Shown one piece after another: positions 1-8,155 of a stretch of DNA of 64,000 nt (positions are counted from its first letter, which is position 1; every line of letters begins with the position of its first letter). Origin of the DNA: a virus; the IMG/VR virus record IMGVR_UViG_3300022837_000010, positions 1 through 64,000 of that record, one strand, 5' to 3'. Made by a program: the position numbers and the translations under genes. The notes under the pieces were generated by a model. It saw only the letters and a list, made by a program, of their open reading frames with translations, was not told the DNA's origin and did no database searches.

Positions 1-2
1 CT

Positions 3-1055
3 TTAACTTTTACAAATGGTGCAGTATCAAATGGTAAAAACCAAGTATTAAAATTAACTGGAACTATTGCAGGTGCAGTTAACGTTGTTGTTCCAGACAC
101 TTTAACAAAAGCATATGTTATAGATAACGCAACTTCAGGTGCTCATGCAGTAACTGTTAAAACTAGTTCAGGAACTGGAGTAACTTGGGCAGCAGCTGAC
201 AAAGGTACTAAAATGGTTTATTCTGACGGTACTAATGTTGTTGATACAGCATTCACAGATTTATCTTCAGATTATACACCACAGCTTTCAGCAGATTTAG
301 ATACTAATGGTAATAATATTATTATCGATTCAACAAAAAGTATTCTTGATGAAAGTTCTAATGAGCAAATTACATTCACAACTACTAGTGCAGCGGTTAA
401 TAATTTTGGCATAACTAATGCAGCAACAGGTAACACACCTTCGCTTGCAGCAGTGGGCGGTGATAGTAATGTTGGATTAAATCTAGTACCAAAAGGTACT
501 GGTGTTTTACAAGGCGCAGGTTCAGCTTTAAAAATTGCAGGTTTGGAGACTATGTGGGTTCCAGCTTCAGCAATGTATGGAGCTACAACTAACCCAGCAG
601 ACTCACAACAAGTTGAAACAACAGCAGTAAGACCTGATATGAAAGTATTAGATTTTGATGCTGCTACAGATGAATTTGCACAATTTTCAGTAGCGTTTCC
701 TAAATCATGGAATGAAGGTACAGTAACTTATCAAGTATATTGGACTCCGAGTTCTACGGATACAGGGGACTGTATTTTTGGATTACAAGGTGTAGCTATC
801 GGTGATGGTGATACTATTGACGTTGCTTATGGAACAGCAGTAGATGTTACAGACGCAGGGATTGGAACAATCGAAGATCAACAAGTTTCAGCTGTAAGTA
901 GTGCTATAACAATCGCAGGTTCTCCTGCAGTTGACCAACAAACTTACTTTCAATTATATAGAGATGCAAACGCAGGTGGAGATACTTTTACTGGAGATGC
1001 AAGAGTTCTAGGTATTAAGATATTCTACACTACTGATGCAGCTAACGATGCATAA
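3..1055 (+). CDS. Tail fibre-like structural protein, 5-prime partial
   Basis: The reading frame is open from the left edge, so the gene starts outside the window; the Met at 213 is internal. The visible 350 residues are Thr/Ala/Gly/Val-rich beta-type sequence. An early stretch (GKNQVLKLTGT followed by VVVPDTLTKAYVID and a YSDGTNVV end) matches the layout of the tail protein at 5465-6220, so both probably share a trunk domain. The C-terminal part (from about position 540) is a separate globular-looking domain ending in KIFYTTDAANDA. It lies directly upstream of a glycine-rich adhesin, which supports a tail fibre or base role. Exact function is inferred from composition and position. Confidence 0.7.
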   Translation, partial: LTFTNGAVSNGKNQVLKLTGTIAGAVNVVVPDTLTKAYVIDNATSGAHAVTVKTSSGTGVTWAAADKGTKMVYSDGTNVVDTAFTDLSSDYTPQLSADLDTNGNNIIIDSTKSILDESSNEQITFTTTSAAVNNFGITNAATGNTPSLAAVGGDSNVGLNLVPKGTGVLQGAGSALKIAGLETMWVPASAMYGATTNPADSQQVETTAVRPDMKVLDFDAATDEFAQFSVAFPKSWNEGTVTYQVYWTPSSTDTGDCIFGLQGVAIGDGDTIDVAYGTAVDVTDAGIGTIEDQQVSAVSSAITIAGSPAVDQQTYFQLYRDANAGGDTFTGDARVLGIKIFYTTDAANDA

Positions 1056-1066
1056 GGAATTTAGAT

Positions 1067-2041
1067 ATGAGAGATTTAAAAAATAAACTCACATCAAATA
1101 AGAACACAAAAAATATACAAACACGAAAAGGTAAATCTTTTGGTTATCAGGTTTTAGGATTTGGTGCTGGAGGACCATCAGCAGAATTTATTACAGCAAC
1201 AGGTGGAACAGTTACAGAATCAGGCGATTTTAAAATACACACTTTTACAGGACCAGGAACATTTTGTGTTTCTTCTATTGGTAATGATTGTGGAGGACCA
1301 AATTCAGTTGATTATGTAGTAACTGCTGGCGGTGGTTCTGGAGGAAGAGGTAGTAGTAACGGAGCTGGAGCTGGAGCTGGTGGGTATAGAGAATCAAGTG
1401 GTGCAGCCACAGGTGGTTATTCAGCTTCTCCTTTAGGAGCTTGTGTTTCAGCTTTACCAGTTTCAGTTCAAGGTTATACAGTTACAGTAGGGGGTGGAGC
1501 TGCAACTAATACCTGTACCGGTGTTGGTAGTGACGGCTCAAATTCAACTTTTTCAACAATTACATCTAATGGTGGTGGTGGAGGTGGAGCTTATCCTGGT
1601 GCAGCTGGAAGATCCGGTGGATCTGGTGGTGGAGCAGGAGATGGACAACCTTCTGGAAGTGGTAATACACCTCCTGTAAGTCCATCTCAAGGAAATTCAG
1701 GTGGTACTAATTCACCCTCTTGTTGCGGTCAAGCTGGTGGTGGTGGAGCAACAGCTGCAGGTGGTAATGGTACTGGACCAGGTGGTGCTGGTGGAGCAGG
1801 AGCAACAAGTTCAATTAATGGAACCCCAACAACAAGAGCTGGAGGAGGGGGAGGTGGTAATGGTGGAGCTACAGCCGGTGCCGGTGGAGCTGGTGGGGGT
1901 GGAGCAGGTGCAACTGGTAATGGACCAGGTGGAGCAGGTAGTACAAATACTGGCGGAGGCGGCGGTGGAAATGGACCAATTAATGGTTTAGGTGGCGCAG
2001 GCGGTTCAGGTATAGTAGTAATAAGATACAAATTTCAATAG
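1067..2041 (+). CDS. Glycine-rich tail adhesin-like protein (short N-terminus)
   Basis: A 324-residue protein whose residues 80-310 are dominated by Gly-Gly-Ala/Ser runs, ending in GSGIVVIRYKFQ. The start of the Gly-rich domain (ATGGTV, then FKIHTFTGPGTF) and the motif NTPPVSPSQG are shared with the three glycine-rich proteins at 59.3-63.4 kb. Such domains resemble polyglycine-helix receptor-binding domains known from phage adhesins; receptor binding is inferred. Unlike the other three copies it lacks the roughly 150-residue beta-structured N-terminal domain and instead starts with a short Lys/Asn-rich segment. It may therefore attach to the virion differently or be a rearranged copy. It starts 11 bases after the preceding gene. 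Confidence 0.75.
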   Translation: MRDLKNKLTSNKNTKNIQTRKGKSFGYQVLGFGAGGPSAEFITATGGTVTESGDFKIHTFTGPGTFCVSSIGNDCGGPNSVDYVVTAGGGSGGRGSSNGAGAGAGGYRESSGAATGGYSASPLGACVSALPVSVQGYTVTVGGGAATNTCTGVGSDGSNSTFSTITSNGGGGGGAYPGAAGRSGGSGGGAGDGQPSGSGNTPPVSPSQGNSGGTNSPSCCGQAGGGGATAAGGNGTGPGGAGGAGATSSINGTPTTRAGGGGGGNGGATAGAGGAGGGGAGATGNGPGGAGSTNTGGGGGGNGPINGLGGAGGSGIVVIRYKFQ

Positions 2042-2081
2042 GTAAAAATTATAAGTGAAATAAAATATAAGGAGAATAATT

Positions 2082-2552
2082 ATGGCACATTTTGCAAAAC
2101 TAGGATCTAACAAAAAAGTTCTTCAAGTATTAACTTTGAATAATAGTGATATGCTGAACGCTGATAGCGTTGAGGATGAATCTATAGGTCAACAATATTT
2201 AGAAACTCACAACAACTGGCCAGCACAGATGTGGATTCAAACTTCATACAATACATCTGGTAATAAACATTATATCAATGGTGAAGAATCAGCAGATCAA
2301 TCAAAAGCATTGAGAGGAAACTACGCAGGCATTGGTTATACTTGGGACGAAGATGATCAAATCTTCTGGCCTAAAAAACCTCATGCATCTTGGGTAAAAC
2401 ATAATGCATCAGCTTCTTGGAAATCACCTATCGGTGATGCACCAGCTTTAACAGAAGAACAGACCTCACAAAATACAGCTGATACCCATTCTTGGAGTTA
2501 CGTTTGGAATGAAGGTAATACAACTTGGGACTTGACAGACAGCAAAGCATAA
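2082..2552 (+). CDS. MAHFAKL-type conserved phage protein, copy 1
   Basis: A 156-residue protein beginning MAHFAKLGSNKKVLQVL, with the conserved NNWPAQMWIQTSYN and YAGIGYTWDEDDQIFWPKKP segments. This family is common beside tail fibre genes in marine phages, where it is usually unnamed; no enzymatic motif is visible. A strong ribosome binding site (AAGGAG, 8 bases upstream) fixes the start. A near-identical paralogue is at 63415-63864; the main difference is an insert here (YINGEESADQSKAL region) in place of the short THRNGGTPF segment there. Likely a small virion or fibre-associated protein. Confidence 0.75.
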   Translation: MAHFAKLGSNKKVLQVLTLNNSDMLNADSVEDESIGQQYLETHNNWPAQMWIQTSYNTSGNKHYINGEESADQSKALRGNYAGIGYTWDEDDQIFWPKKPHASWVKHNASASWKSPIGDAPALTEEQTSQNTADTHSWSYVWNEGNTTWDLTDSKA

Positions 2553-2570
2553 ATTAAAAATGGTGGTGGT

Positions 2571-3074
2571 ATGCGAAAGAAAGTATTAACAGAGCAATCA
2601 ATTTATTTTGGAGATGTTTCGATGCCGGAACATTGGGAAATAGATAGAACTGAATTAGCTCATTATATTCTACAATATAAATTAACTGATGAAGAATTCC
2701 AGTTTTCAAAAACTTGGGATAAGTTAAATACTTATATGAAAGACTTTATTGGTCTTGAACACGGTATTAAGTTAGTTAACAAATTAACGTGGGGAAATAT
2801 CTATAAACCCAATGAGACAACAATTCCTTTATTAAATATTGATCCGGTGGATCTACGTAACTCTGCAGACTTTACTATGTTATATGGTGTTAAAATTAAA
2901 GATTGTAATGTTAGAATCCATTTTGATGACAATAGACGTAAAGGAAGAAGTTGGGATATAGAACTTAAAAATAATATGTTCATAATGTTTCCATCAACTA
3001 ATATGTATTACTTAACTAATAATCAAAAAGATAGTTTGAATTTTGTACAAACAATAACTTATGAATATATCTAA
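2571..3074 (+). CDS. Conserved phage protein, possible degenerate 2OG-Fe(II)-like fold
   Basis: A 167-residue protein with no recognised catalytic set. The C-terminal half (RIHFDDNRRKGRSW, then MFIMFPSTNMYYL and TITYEY) has the strand pattern and FPS turn seen at the end of oxygenase-type beta-helix proteins. A full His-X-Asp plus distal His triad is not evident, so it may be a non-catalytic relative or an unrelated fold. It follows the MAHFAKL gene after a short spacer that is identical in the second module copy, and overlaps the next gene by 14 bases, so translation is probably coupled. A paralogue starts at 63883. Confidence 0.6.
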   Translation: MRKKVLTEQSIYFGDVSMPEHWEIDRTELAHYILQYKLTDEEFQFSKTWDKLNTYMKDFIGLEHGIKLVNKLTWGNIYKPNETTIPLLNIDPVDLRNSADFTMLYGVKIKDCNVRIHFDDNRRKGRSWDIELKNNMFIMFPSTNMYYLTNNQKDSLNFVQTITYEYI

Positions 3075-3690
3075 TTACTATTGGTATTTTAAATCAGCTA
3101 TACCTCCAAAAATCTGTGATGACATTATAAAATATGGATTAACACAAGCAGAAACTATGGCAAGAACAGGTGGCTACGGTGATAAAGAATTAACTAAAGA
3201 TCAAGTTAGAGATATGAAAAGAAAAAGAAACTCTGATTTAGTTTGGTTAAATGATACTTGGATTTATAAAGAACTACATCCTTATATCCACAAAGCTAAT
3301 AAAGCTGCCGGTTGGAATTTTGAATGGGATAGATCTGAATCTTGTCAGTTTACAAAATATAAACTCAATCAATATTATGATTGGCATTGTGATTCTTGGG
3401 ATAAAGTATATGACAAAGAAGGTCCAGAGAATGGTAAAATTCGAAAGCTATCTATGACTTGTCAGTTAACAGATGGTTCAGAATATGAAGGTGGAGAACT
3501 AGAATTTGATTTTAGAAACTATGATCCTCACATGAGAGAAGAAGCTAAACATTTGAGACAAGCAAAAGAAATATTGCCTAAAGGAAGTATTATTGTCTTT
3601 CCATCATTTGTATGGCATAGGGTTAAACCAGTAACAAAAGGAACTAGATATTCACTGGTGATGTGGAACCTTGGATATCCATTTAGATAA
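3061..3690 (+). CDS. 2-oxoglutarate/Fe(II)-dependent oxygenase (prolyl-hydroxylase type)
   Basis: A 209-residue protein with the expected iron-binding triad: His109 and Asp111 in WHCDSW, and His186 in FPSFVWHRV. A 2-oxoglutarate-binding Arg follows at about 196 (GTRYSLVMW). Length and order fit prolyl 4-hydroxylase-like phage enzymes, which hydroxylate proteins or small molecules; the substrate here is unknown. It is the first of three consecutive, overlapping oxygenase genes next to the tail fibre genes. Modification of virion protein or of a host surface component is only an inference from position. Confidence 0.85.
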   Translation: MNISNYYWYFKSAIPPKICDDIIKYGLTQAETMARTGGYGDKELTKDQVRDMKRKRNSDLVWLNDTWIYKELHPYIHKANKAAGWNFEWDRSESCQFTKYKLNQYYDWHCDSWDKVYDKEGPENGKIRKLSMTCQLTDGSEYEGGELEFDFRNYDPHMREEAKHLRQAKEILPKGSIIVFPSFVWHRVKPVTKGTRYSLVMWNLGYPFR

Positions 3691-3691
3691 T

Positions 3692-4333
3692 ATGTTTATA
3701 AATAATTACTTTAACACAACGATTTGGTCAGAACAAAAACCAGAGTTTTTAAAATCTTTAACTAAAGCAACTAACAAATATATTAAAGCTGCTAGAAATT
3801 TTCCAGAAGCTAAAAAACATATTAAAGAATTTGGAGACTTTGGAAGAAGTTATCATTCAACACCACTAACAGTTGACAATGATTTTAGAGACTTTAGAGA
3901 TTACATTGGTCAAAAATCTTGGGAATATTTAGATCATCAAGGTTTTGATATGCAACAATATCAAACTATGTTTAGTGAACTATGGGTACAAGAGTTTGCA
4001 AAAAAGGGAGGAGGACATCATTCGGCTCACGTTCATTGGAATCAACATGTATCAGGATTTTATTTTTTAAAAGCAGGTGAGAAAACATCAATGCCAATAT
4101 TTCACGAGCCACGTACTGGAGCAAGATCTACAAAATTAAAAATGAAAACTAATTTAAAAGAAATTCTTAATGGTAATGAACTAGTTCACTTTAGACCACA
4201 ACCTGGAACGTTAATTATATTTCCAGGTTATTTAGAACATGAATTTTCAGTAGATTTTGGAATAGAACCTTTTAGATTTATACATTGGAATATTCAAGCT
4301 GTTCCGAAAGAAATGGCTAAAGATGTCGTTTAA
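3692..4333 (+). CDS. 2OG-Fe(II) oxygenase-like protein (2OG-FeII_Oxy_5 type)
   Basis: I start at the ATG at 3692, one base after the previous stop, giving 213 residues beginning MFINNYFNTT. The core HVHWNQHVSGFYFL, FHEPR, GTLIIFPGYLEHEF and a final Arg (about residue 195) match the putative 2OG-Fe(II) oxygenase family common in marine phages. Candidate metal ligands are His113/His115 and His183. It is less canonical than its neighbours because the first ligand motif is H-X-H. It overlaps the third oxygenase gene by 11 bases. Substrate unknown. Confidence 0.8.
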   Translation: MFINNYFNTTIWSEQKPEFLKSLTKATNKYIKAARNFPEAKKHIKEFGDFGRSYHSTPLTVDNDFRDFRDYIGQKSWEYLDHQGFDMQQYQTMFSELWVQEFAKKGGGHHSAHVHWNQHVSGFYFLKAGEKTSMPIFHEPRTGARSTKLKMKTNLKEILNGNELVHFRPQPGTLIIFPGYLEHEFSVDFGIEPFRFIHWNIQAVPKEMAKDVV

Positions 4334-4946
4334 AAAAAATAAATACGTAATTATAAAACAAGCAATAGATAAAGATTTAGCTTTATTCTTATATAATTAT
4401 TTTCATATGAAAAGACAAGTATTAGATACCTGTCGTAATGCTAGATTTATATCACCTTATGAAACATTACTTGGTTATTATGAAGGAGCAGACGAACAAA
4501 TTCCACATACTTACTCAAGTTACTCTGATATAGCTATGGAGACTTTAATGTTGAAGTGTCAACCTATTATGGAAAAGACTACAGGATTAAAACTATATCC
4601 ATCTTATACTTATGCAAGAATTTATAAAAAAGGTGATCAATTAAAAAGACATAAAGATAGATTCAGTTGTGAAATATCTACTACTATGAATTTGGGTGGT
4701 GATGATTGGACTATTTATTTAGAGCCATCAGGAGAAGTTGGTAAAAAAGGTATTAAAGTAAATTTAAAACCAGGAGATATGTTAGTCTATTCTGGTTGTG
4801 AACTAGAGCATTGGCGAGAAAAGTTTAAAGGTAAAGACTGTGCTCAAGTATTTCTTCATTATAACAACAGAAAAACTCCAGGGTCTAAAGATAATATGTT
4901 TGATAAGCGTCCACATTTAGGTCTTCCAAGTTGGTTTAAACGATGA
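4323..4946 (+). CDS. 2-oxoglutarate/Fe(II)-dependent oxygenase, third in cluster
   Basis: A 207-residue protein with His110 and Asp112 in RHKDRF, a following beta-rich stretch with acidic turn, and His163 in GCELEHWRE, consistent with a complete 2OG-Fe(II) oxygenase core. The preceding TYARIYKKGDQL segment is the usual lead-in to the H-X-D motif. The ATG overlaps the end of the second oxygenase gene in another frame. A strong hairpin follows within 15 bases of the stop, so it is the last gene of this tail-fibre/oxygenase transcript. Substrate unknown. Confidence 0.83.
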   Translation: MSFKKNKYVIIKQAIDKDLALFLYNYFHMKRQVLDTCRNARFISPYETLLGYYEGADEQIPHTYSSYSDIAMETLMLKCQPIMEKTTGLKLYPSYTYARIYKKGDQLKRHKDRFSCEISTTMNLGGDDWTIYLEPSGEVGKKGIKVNLKPGDMLVYSGCELEHWREKFKGKDCAQVFLHYNNRKTPGSKDNMFDKRPHLGLPSWFKR

Positions 4947-4960
4947 TATAACCCTATGAT

Positions 4961-4996
4961 GAAGGCAGTACTCCACCATACCTACTGCCTTCTTTA
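4961..4996 (+). terminator. Rho-independent-type terminator hairpin
   Basis: A perfect 10-bp stem (GAAGGCAGTA at 4961-4970 with TACTGCCTTC at 4983-4992) and a 12-base loop, followed by TTTA. It lies directly after the oxygenase cluster and before the next structural gene. The short T run makes efficiency uncertain. Confidence 0.65.
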
Positions 4997-5011
4997 TAAG
5001 GATTTTATTTT

Positions 5012-5458
5012 ATGCTAGGATTTGGATCATTTGCAGAATTACCATGGGCTACTTCAGGACCTGATACAGGTGTTTTAGTTACTGCTACTGGTAATACATT
5101 AAACATTACTATTGGTAGTATAGGAATTATAGCAACTGCTGTAGTTGAAGATCCGGACCCAAATAGACTAACTTTAGGGTTAGGTACTTTAACTGTTACA
5201 GGTAATGCTAGTTATACCTTACTTAAAAATGAACTATCTTTAGGGATAGGAACTATAGTAGTGACTGCTGGAGCAACAGTAAATCCAACTAATAACACAT
5301 TGACCTTGGCAACAGGAAATGTTACTATATCAGGTAAAGCATTAGTAAATCCTGACGGAAGTGCTTTAGTTTTAAACACTAATGAGCCAGGAATTATTAC
5401 GTGGAACGATATAATACCAGGAGCAACAATGGTTTGGACACCAATTAAACCTTATTAA
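5012..5458 (+). CDS. Beta-repeat structural protein, unknown
   Basis: A 148-residue protein not recognised by family. Residues 20-120 contain repeating units of the form N-x-LTL-x-x-G-x-x-TV-x-G-x-A, typical of beta-solenoid or fibre-shaft proteins, and it ends in a Trp/Pro-rich segment (MVWTPIKPY). The start is supported by AAGGATTTT upstream. Position between the fibre cluster and a trunk-like tail protein suggests a virion tail component. Confidence 0.65.
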   Translation: MLGFGSFAELPWATSGPDTGVLVTATGNTLNITIGSIGIIATAVVEDPDPNRLTLGLGTLTVTGNASYTLLKNELSLGIGTIVVTAGATVNPTNNTLTLATGNVTISGKALVNPDGSALVLNTNEPGIITWNDIIPGATMVWTPIKPY

Positions 5459-5464
5459 AAAATT

Positions 5465-6220
5465 ATGGCATCATCCTACTCATCCGATCTATCATTAGAA
5501 CTTATCACAACCGGCGAAAAAGCAGGTTTGTGGGGAACAATTACTAATACTAATTTACAAATTTTACAACAAGCAGCATCCGGTTATGTCGCAGTACCTA
5601 TGACAAGTGGTTCAGATGTTACTTTAAGTTTAGCGGATGGATCAGATACTGCTAACGGTAAAAATCTATATTTAAAATTAACAGGTACAATGACTGCAAG
5701 TATTAGTTTAATTATACCAGCGGCTACAACAGGTGGTACAGCAACAAGAACTTATATTATTGAAGATACAACAGACAGAACAACTGCTAACAACTATACT
5801 ATAAATATTAAAACAGCAGGATCATCTACTCCTGTACCTTTACCCGAAGGTGCAAATATAATTGTTAGATCTGATGGAACAGATACAGTTCTTGCTTTTA
5901 TTAAACCAGGAATTAAAAATATTACCGCTGCAACTATAACAGCTTATACTTCAGTTAACGGTGATCAAGTTGTGGTAGACACACAAGCAAATCCAGTTAC
6001 TATTACTTTACCTGCAACTCCTAGTATTACTAATGAAGTAACAATTATGGATGGTTCAGCTACAAATGGTTTTGCAACTAATAATGTAACTGTTGATAGA
6101 AATGGTTCTAATATAAACGGCGCGGCTACAAACTATGTATTAAATGTAAACAACCAATGTGTAACATTTATATATGCTAACGCCACTAAAGGTTGGTTAT
6201 TAAAATCAACTAATCAATAG
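5465..6220 (+). CDS. Tail fibre trunk-like protein
   Basis: A 251-residue protein. The N-terminus (SYSSDLSLELITTGEKAGLWG) is characteristic of phage proteins that begin by declaring a time-grid of residues before a fibre domain and is common beside gp10-like tail genes. The central part (NGKNLYLKLTGT, then IIPAATTGGTATRTYIIED, IVRSDGTD) matches the layout of the partial protein at the left edge, and the C-terminal part resembles the N-terminal domain of the glycine-rich proteins at 59-63 kb (NVTVDRNGSNINGAA, then FIYANATKGW). Probably a tail fibre or adaptor. Confidence 0.7.
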   Translation: MASSYSSDLSLELITTGEKAGLWGTITNTNLQILQQAASGYVAVPMTSGSDVTLSLADGSDTANGKNLYLKLTGTMTASISLIIPAATTGGTATRTYIIEDTTDRTTANNYTINIKTAGSSTPVPLPEGANIIVRSDGTDTVLAFIKPGIKNITAATITAYTSVNGDQVVVDTQANPVTITLPATPSITNEVTIMDGSATNGFATNNVTVDRNGSNINGAATNYVLNVNNQCVTFIYANATKGWLLKSTNQ

Positions 6221-6229
6221 GAGCCATAG

Positions 6230-8155
6230 ATGCTCACTGAAATTAAATTTGCACCCGGAGTAGATAAACAAGATACAAGTGTTGGGGCCCAAGGTCGTTG
6301 GGTAGATTCCGATAATGTAAGATGGAGATATGGACTTCCTGAAAAAGTAGGAGGTTGGCAATCATTACTCACAGAATCTTTAGTAGGGGTAACTAGAAAA
6401 ATGCATGCCTTTGTAGATAACGATGGCAATAGATATGTGGCTTTAGGAACAGATAAGTTTTTAATTATTTATTTTGAAGGACAATTTTTTGATGTCACTC
6501 CATTAAAAACAACTCTTGCAGCTGCAACATTTTCAACAACTTCCGGCTCTCCTATTTGTACTTTTACAACAGGATCAAATCATGGACTATCAATAGGTGA
6601 TATTGTTTTATTAGATGCAGTTACTGTACCTGTAGGTACAGGTTATGTAGACGCTGATTTTGAAGATAAACTATTTCAAGTAATTACAGTTCCAAGTCTT
6701 ACAACTTTTACCATCAACCAATCTTCTAACGCAACAGCAACAGTTGCTACCGGTGGAAGTGTGGGAGTAACTCCTTATGAAACTGTTGGTCCTGCTGCAC
6801 AAACTTACGGTTATGGTTGGGGTGTTGGAACATGGGGTGGTGTTGCTTGGGGTGAAGCAGTGTTGGCATCTAGTATAACACTAGAACCGGGACTTTGGTC
6901 TTTAAGTAATTTTGGTGAAGTACTTGTTGCAACGATTGCTAATGGAAAAACATTTACTTGGAATTCAGGAGACGCGGCGCGATTAACAGTAAGAGCTTCA
7001 ACAGCAACTTCAGGGTTTGTAACAACTAATAACCCAACAGCGACTAGGGATACTTTAATTTCTCCAACTACACGTCACTTAATTCACTTTGGAACAGAAA
7101 CAACTATCGGCGATCCGACTACACAAGATGATATGTTTATTAGATTTTCAGTTAACGAACAAATAAATGTTTATGATGTATTAGCAACTAACACAGCCGG
7201 TACTTTTAGATTACAAGATGGTACTAAAATTGTGGGAGCTATTAAAGCTAAAGAAAATATTTTAGTGTGGACCGATAATGCTTTGTACACAATGAAATTT
7301 GTTGGAGCACCTTTTACATTTGGTTTTGAACAGGTGGGCACGAACTGCGGATTGATTGGTAAGAATGCAGCAATTGAAATTGATGGGGTGGCTTATTGGA
7401 TGTCTAGTAATGGTTTCTTTTCTTTTGATGGTACGGTTAATACTTTACCTTGTTCAGTGGAAGATTATGTTTATGATGACTTTGATACAACTAAAGGTCA
7501 ACAAGTAAATGCAGGAATCAATAACTTGCATACGGAAGTAACTTGGTGGTATCCATCACTAGGATCAGAATTTAATAATAGATATGTAGTATTTAACTAT
7601 GGACAAAATAATGCTCAAGTACCTATGGGTAATTGGTATACAGGAGTTAATACTAATTCTATAAGAACAACTTGGATTGATTCATTAGTATACCCTCAAC
7701 CTTATGCAACTGCATATAATAGTTCTAATACTGGAAGTTTTCCAGTTATCATAGGTGAGACTGGTTTAGGACAAAGTGTATTCTTCGAACAAGAAGTAGG
7801 AACAGATCAAGTAAACCCAGATGGTACTACAACTACCTTAACTTCTTTTGTACAATCTTTTGACTTCTCTTTACAAGCACAACAAAGTGAGGTATTTCTA
7901 GCTATGAGAAGATTTTTACCTAACTTTAAAAATTTAGTAGGAAGTAGTAATGTAACTATATCTGTTTCTGATTATCCTGCTGACAATGCAACAGCTACAA
8001 CTTTAAGTCCTTTTGTAATTACTTCAAGTACCACTAAAGTAGATACTAGAGCTAGAGGAAGATATGCAAATATTAAAGTAGAGAATATAGGTAGTGGTCA
8101 ATCATGGAGATTTGGAACATTCCAAGTAGATCTTCAACCAGATGGGAGAAGGTAA
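6230..8155 (+). CDS. Tail protein resembling P22 gp10 (DNA-stabilising/tail hub)
   Basis: A 641-residue protein starting MLTEIKFAPGVDKQDTSVG, with WVDSDNVRWRYGLPEKVGGW, then a long beta-rich body with many Gly/Trp turns (YGYGWGVGTWGG around residues 190-205, and DNALYTMKFVGAPFTFGFEQ later). This organisation fits the beta-propeller-like phage tail protein family that includes P22 gp10 and related marine phage proteins, which close the portal after packaging. The GGAGCC-type upstream sequence is compatible with the start. Assignment rests on N-terminal pattern, size and position. Confidence 0.65.
   Translation: MLTEIKFAPGVDKQDTSVGAQGRWVDSDNVRWRYGLPEKVGGWQSLLTESLVGVTRKMHAFVDNDGNRYVALGTDKFLIIYFEGQFFDVTPLKTTLAAATFSTTSGSPICTFTTGSNHGLSIGDIVLLDAVTVPVGTGYVDADFEDKLFQVITVPSLTTFTINQSSNATATVATGGSVGVTPYETVGPAAQTYGYGWGVGTWGGVAWGEAVLASSITLEPGLWSLSNFGEVLVATIANGKTFTWNSGDAARLTVRASTATSGFVTTNNPTATRDTLISPTTRHLIHFGTETTIGDPTTQDDMFIRFSVNEQINVYDVLATNTAGTFRLQDGTKIVGAIKAKENILVWTDNALYTMKFVGAPFTFGFEQVGTNCGLIGKNAAIEIDGVAYWMSSNGFFSFDGTVNTLPCSVEDYVYDDFDTTKGQQVNAGINNLHTEVTWWYPSLGSEFNNRYVVFNYGQNNAQVPMGNWYTGVNTNSIRTTWIDSLVYPQPYATAYNSSNTGSFPVIIGETGLGQSVFFEQEVGTDQVNPDGTTTTLTSFVQSFDFSLQAQQSEVFLAMRRFLPNFKNLVGSSNVTISVSDYPADNATATTLSPFVITSSTTKVDTRARGRYANIKVENIGSGQSWRFGTFQVDLQPDGRR

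Noticed and set aside
1729-2031. Minus-strand proline-rich reading frame opposite the glycine-rich gene
   Set aside because: It is the reverse complement of GGN codons, which gives Pro-rich sequence without coding signals. The same occurs at 60204-60596.
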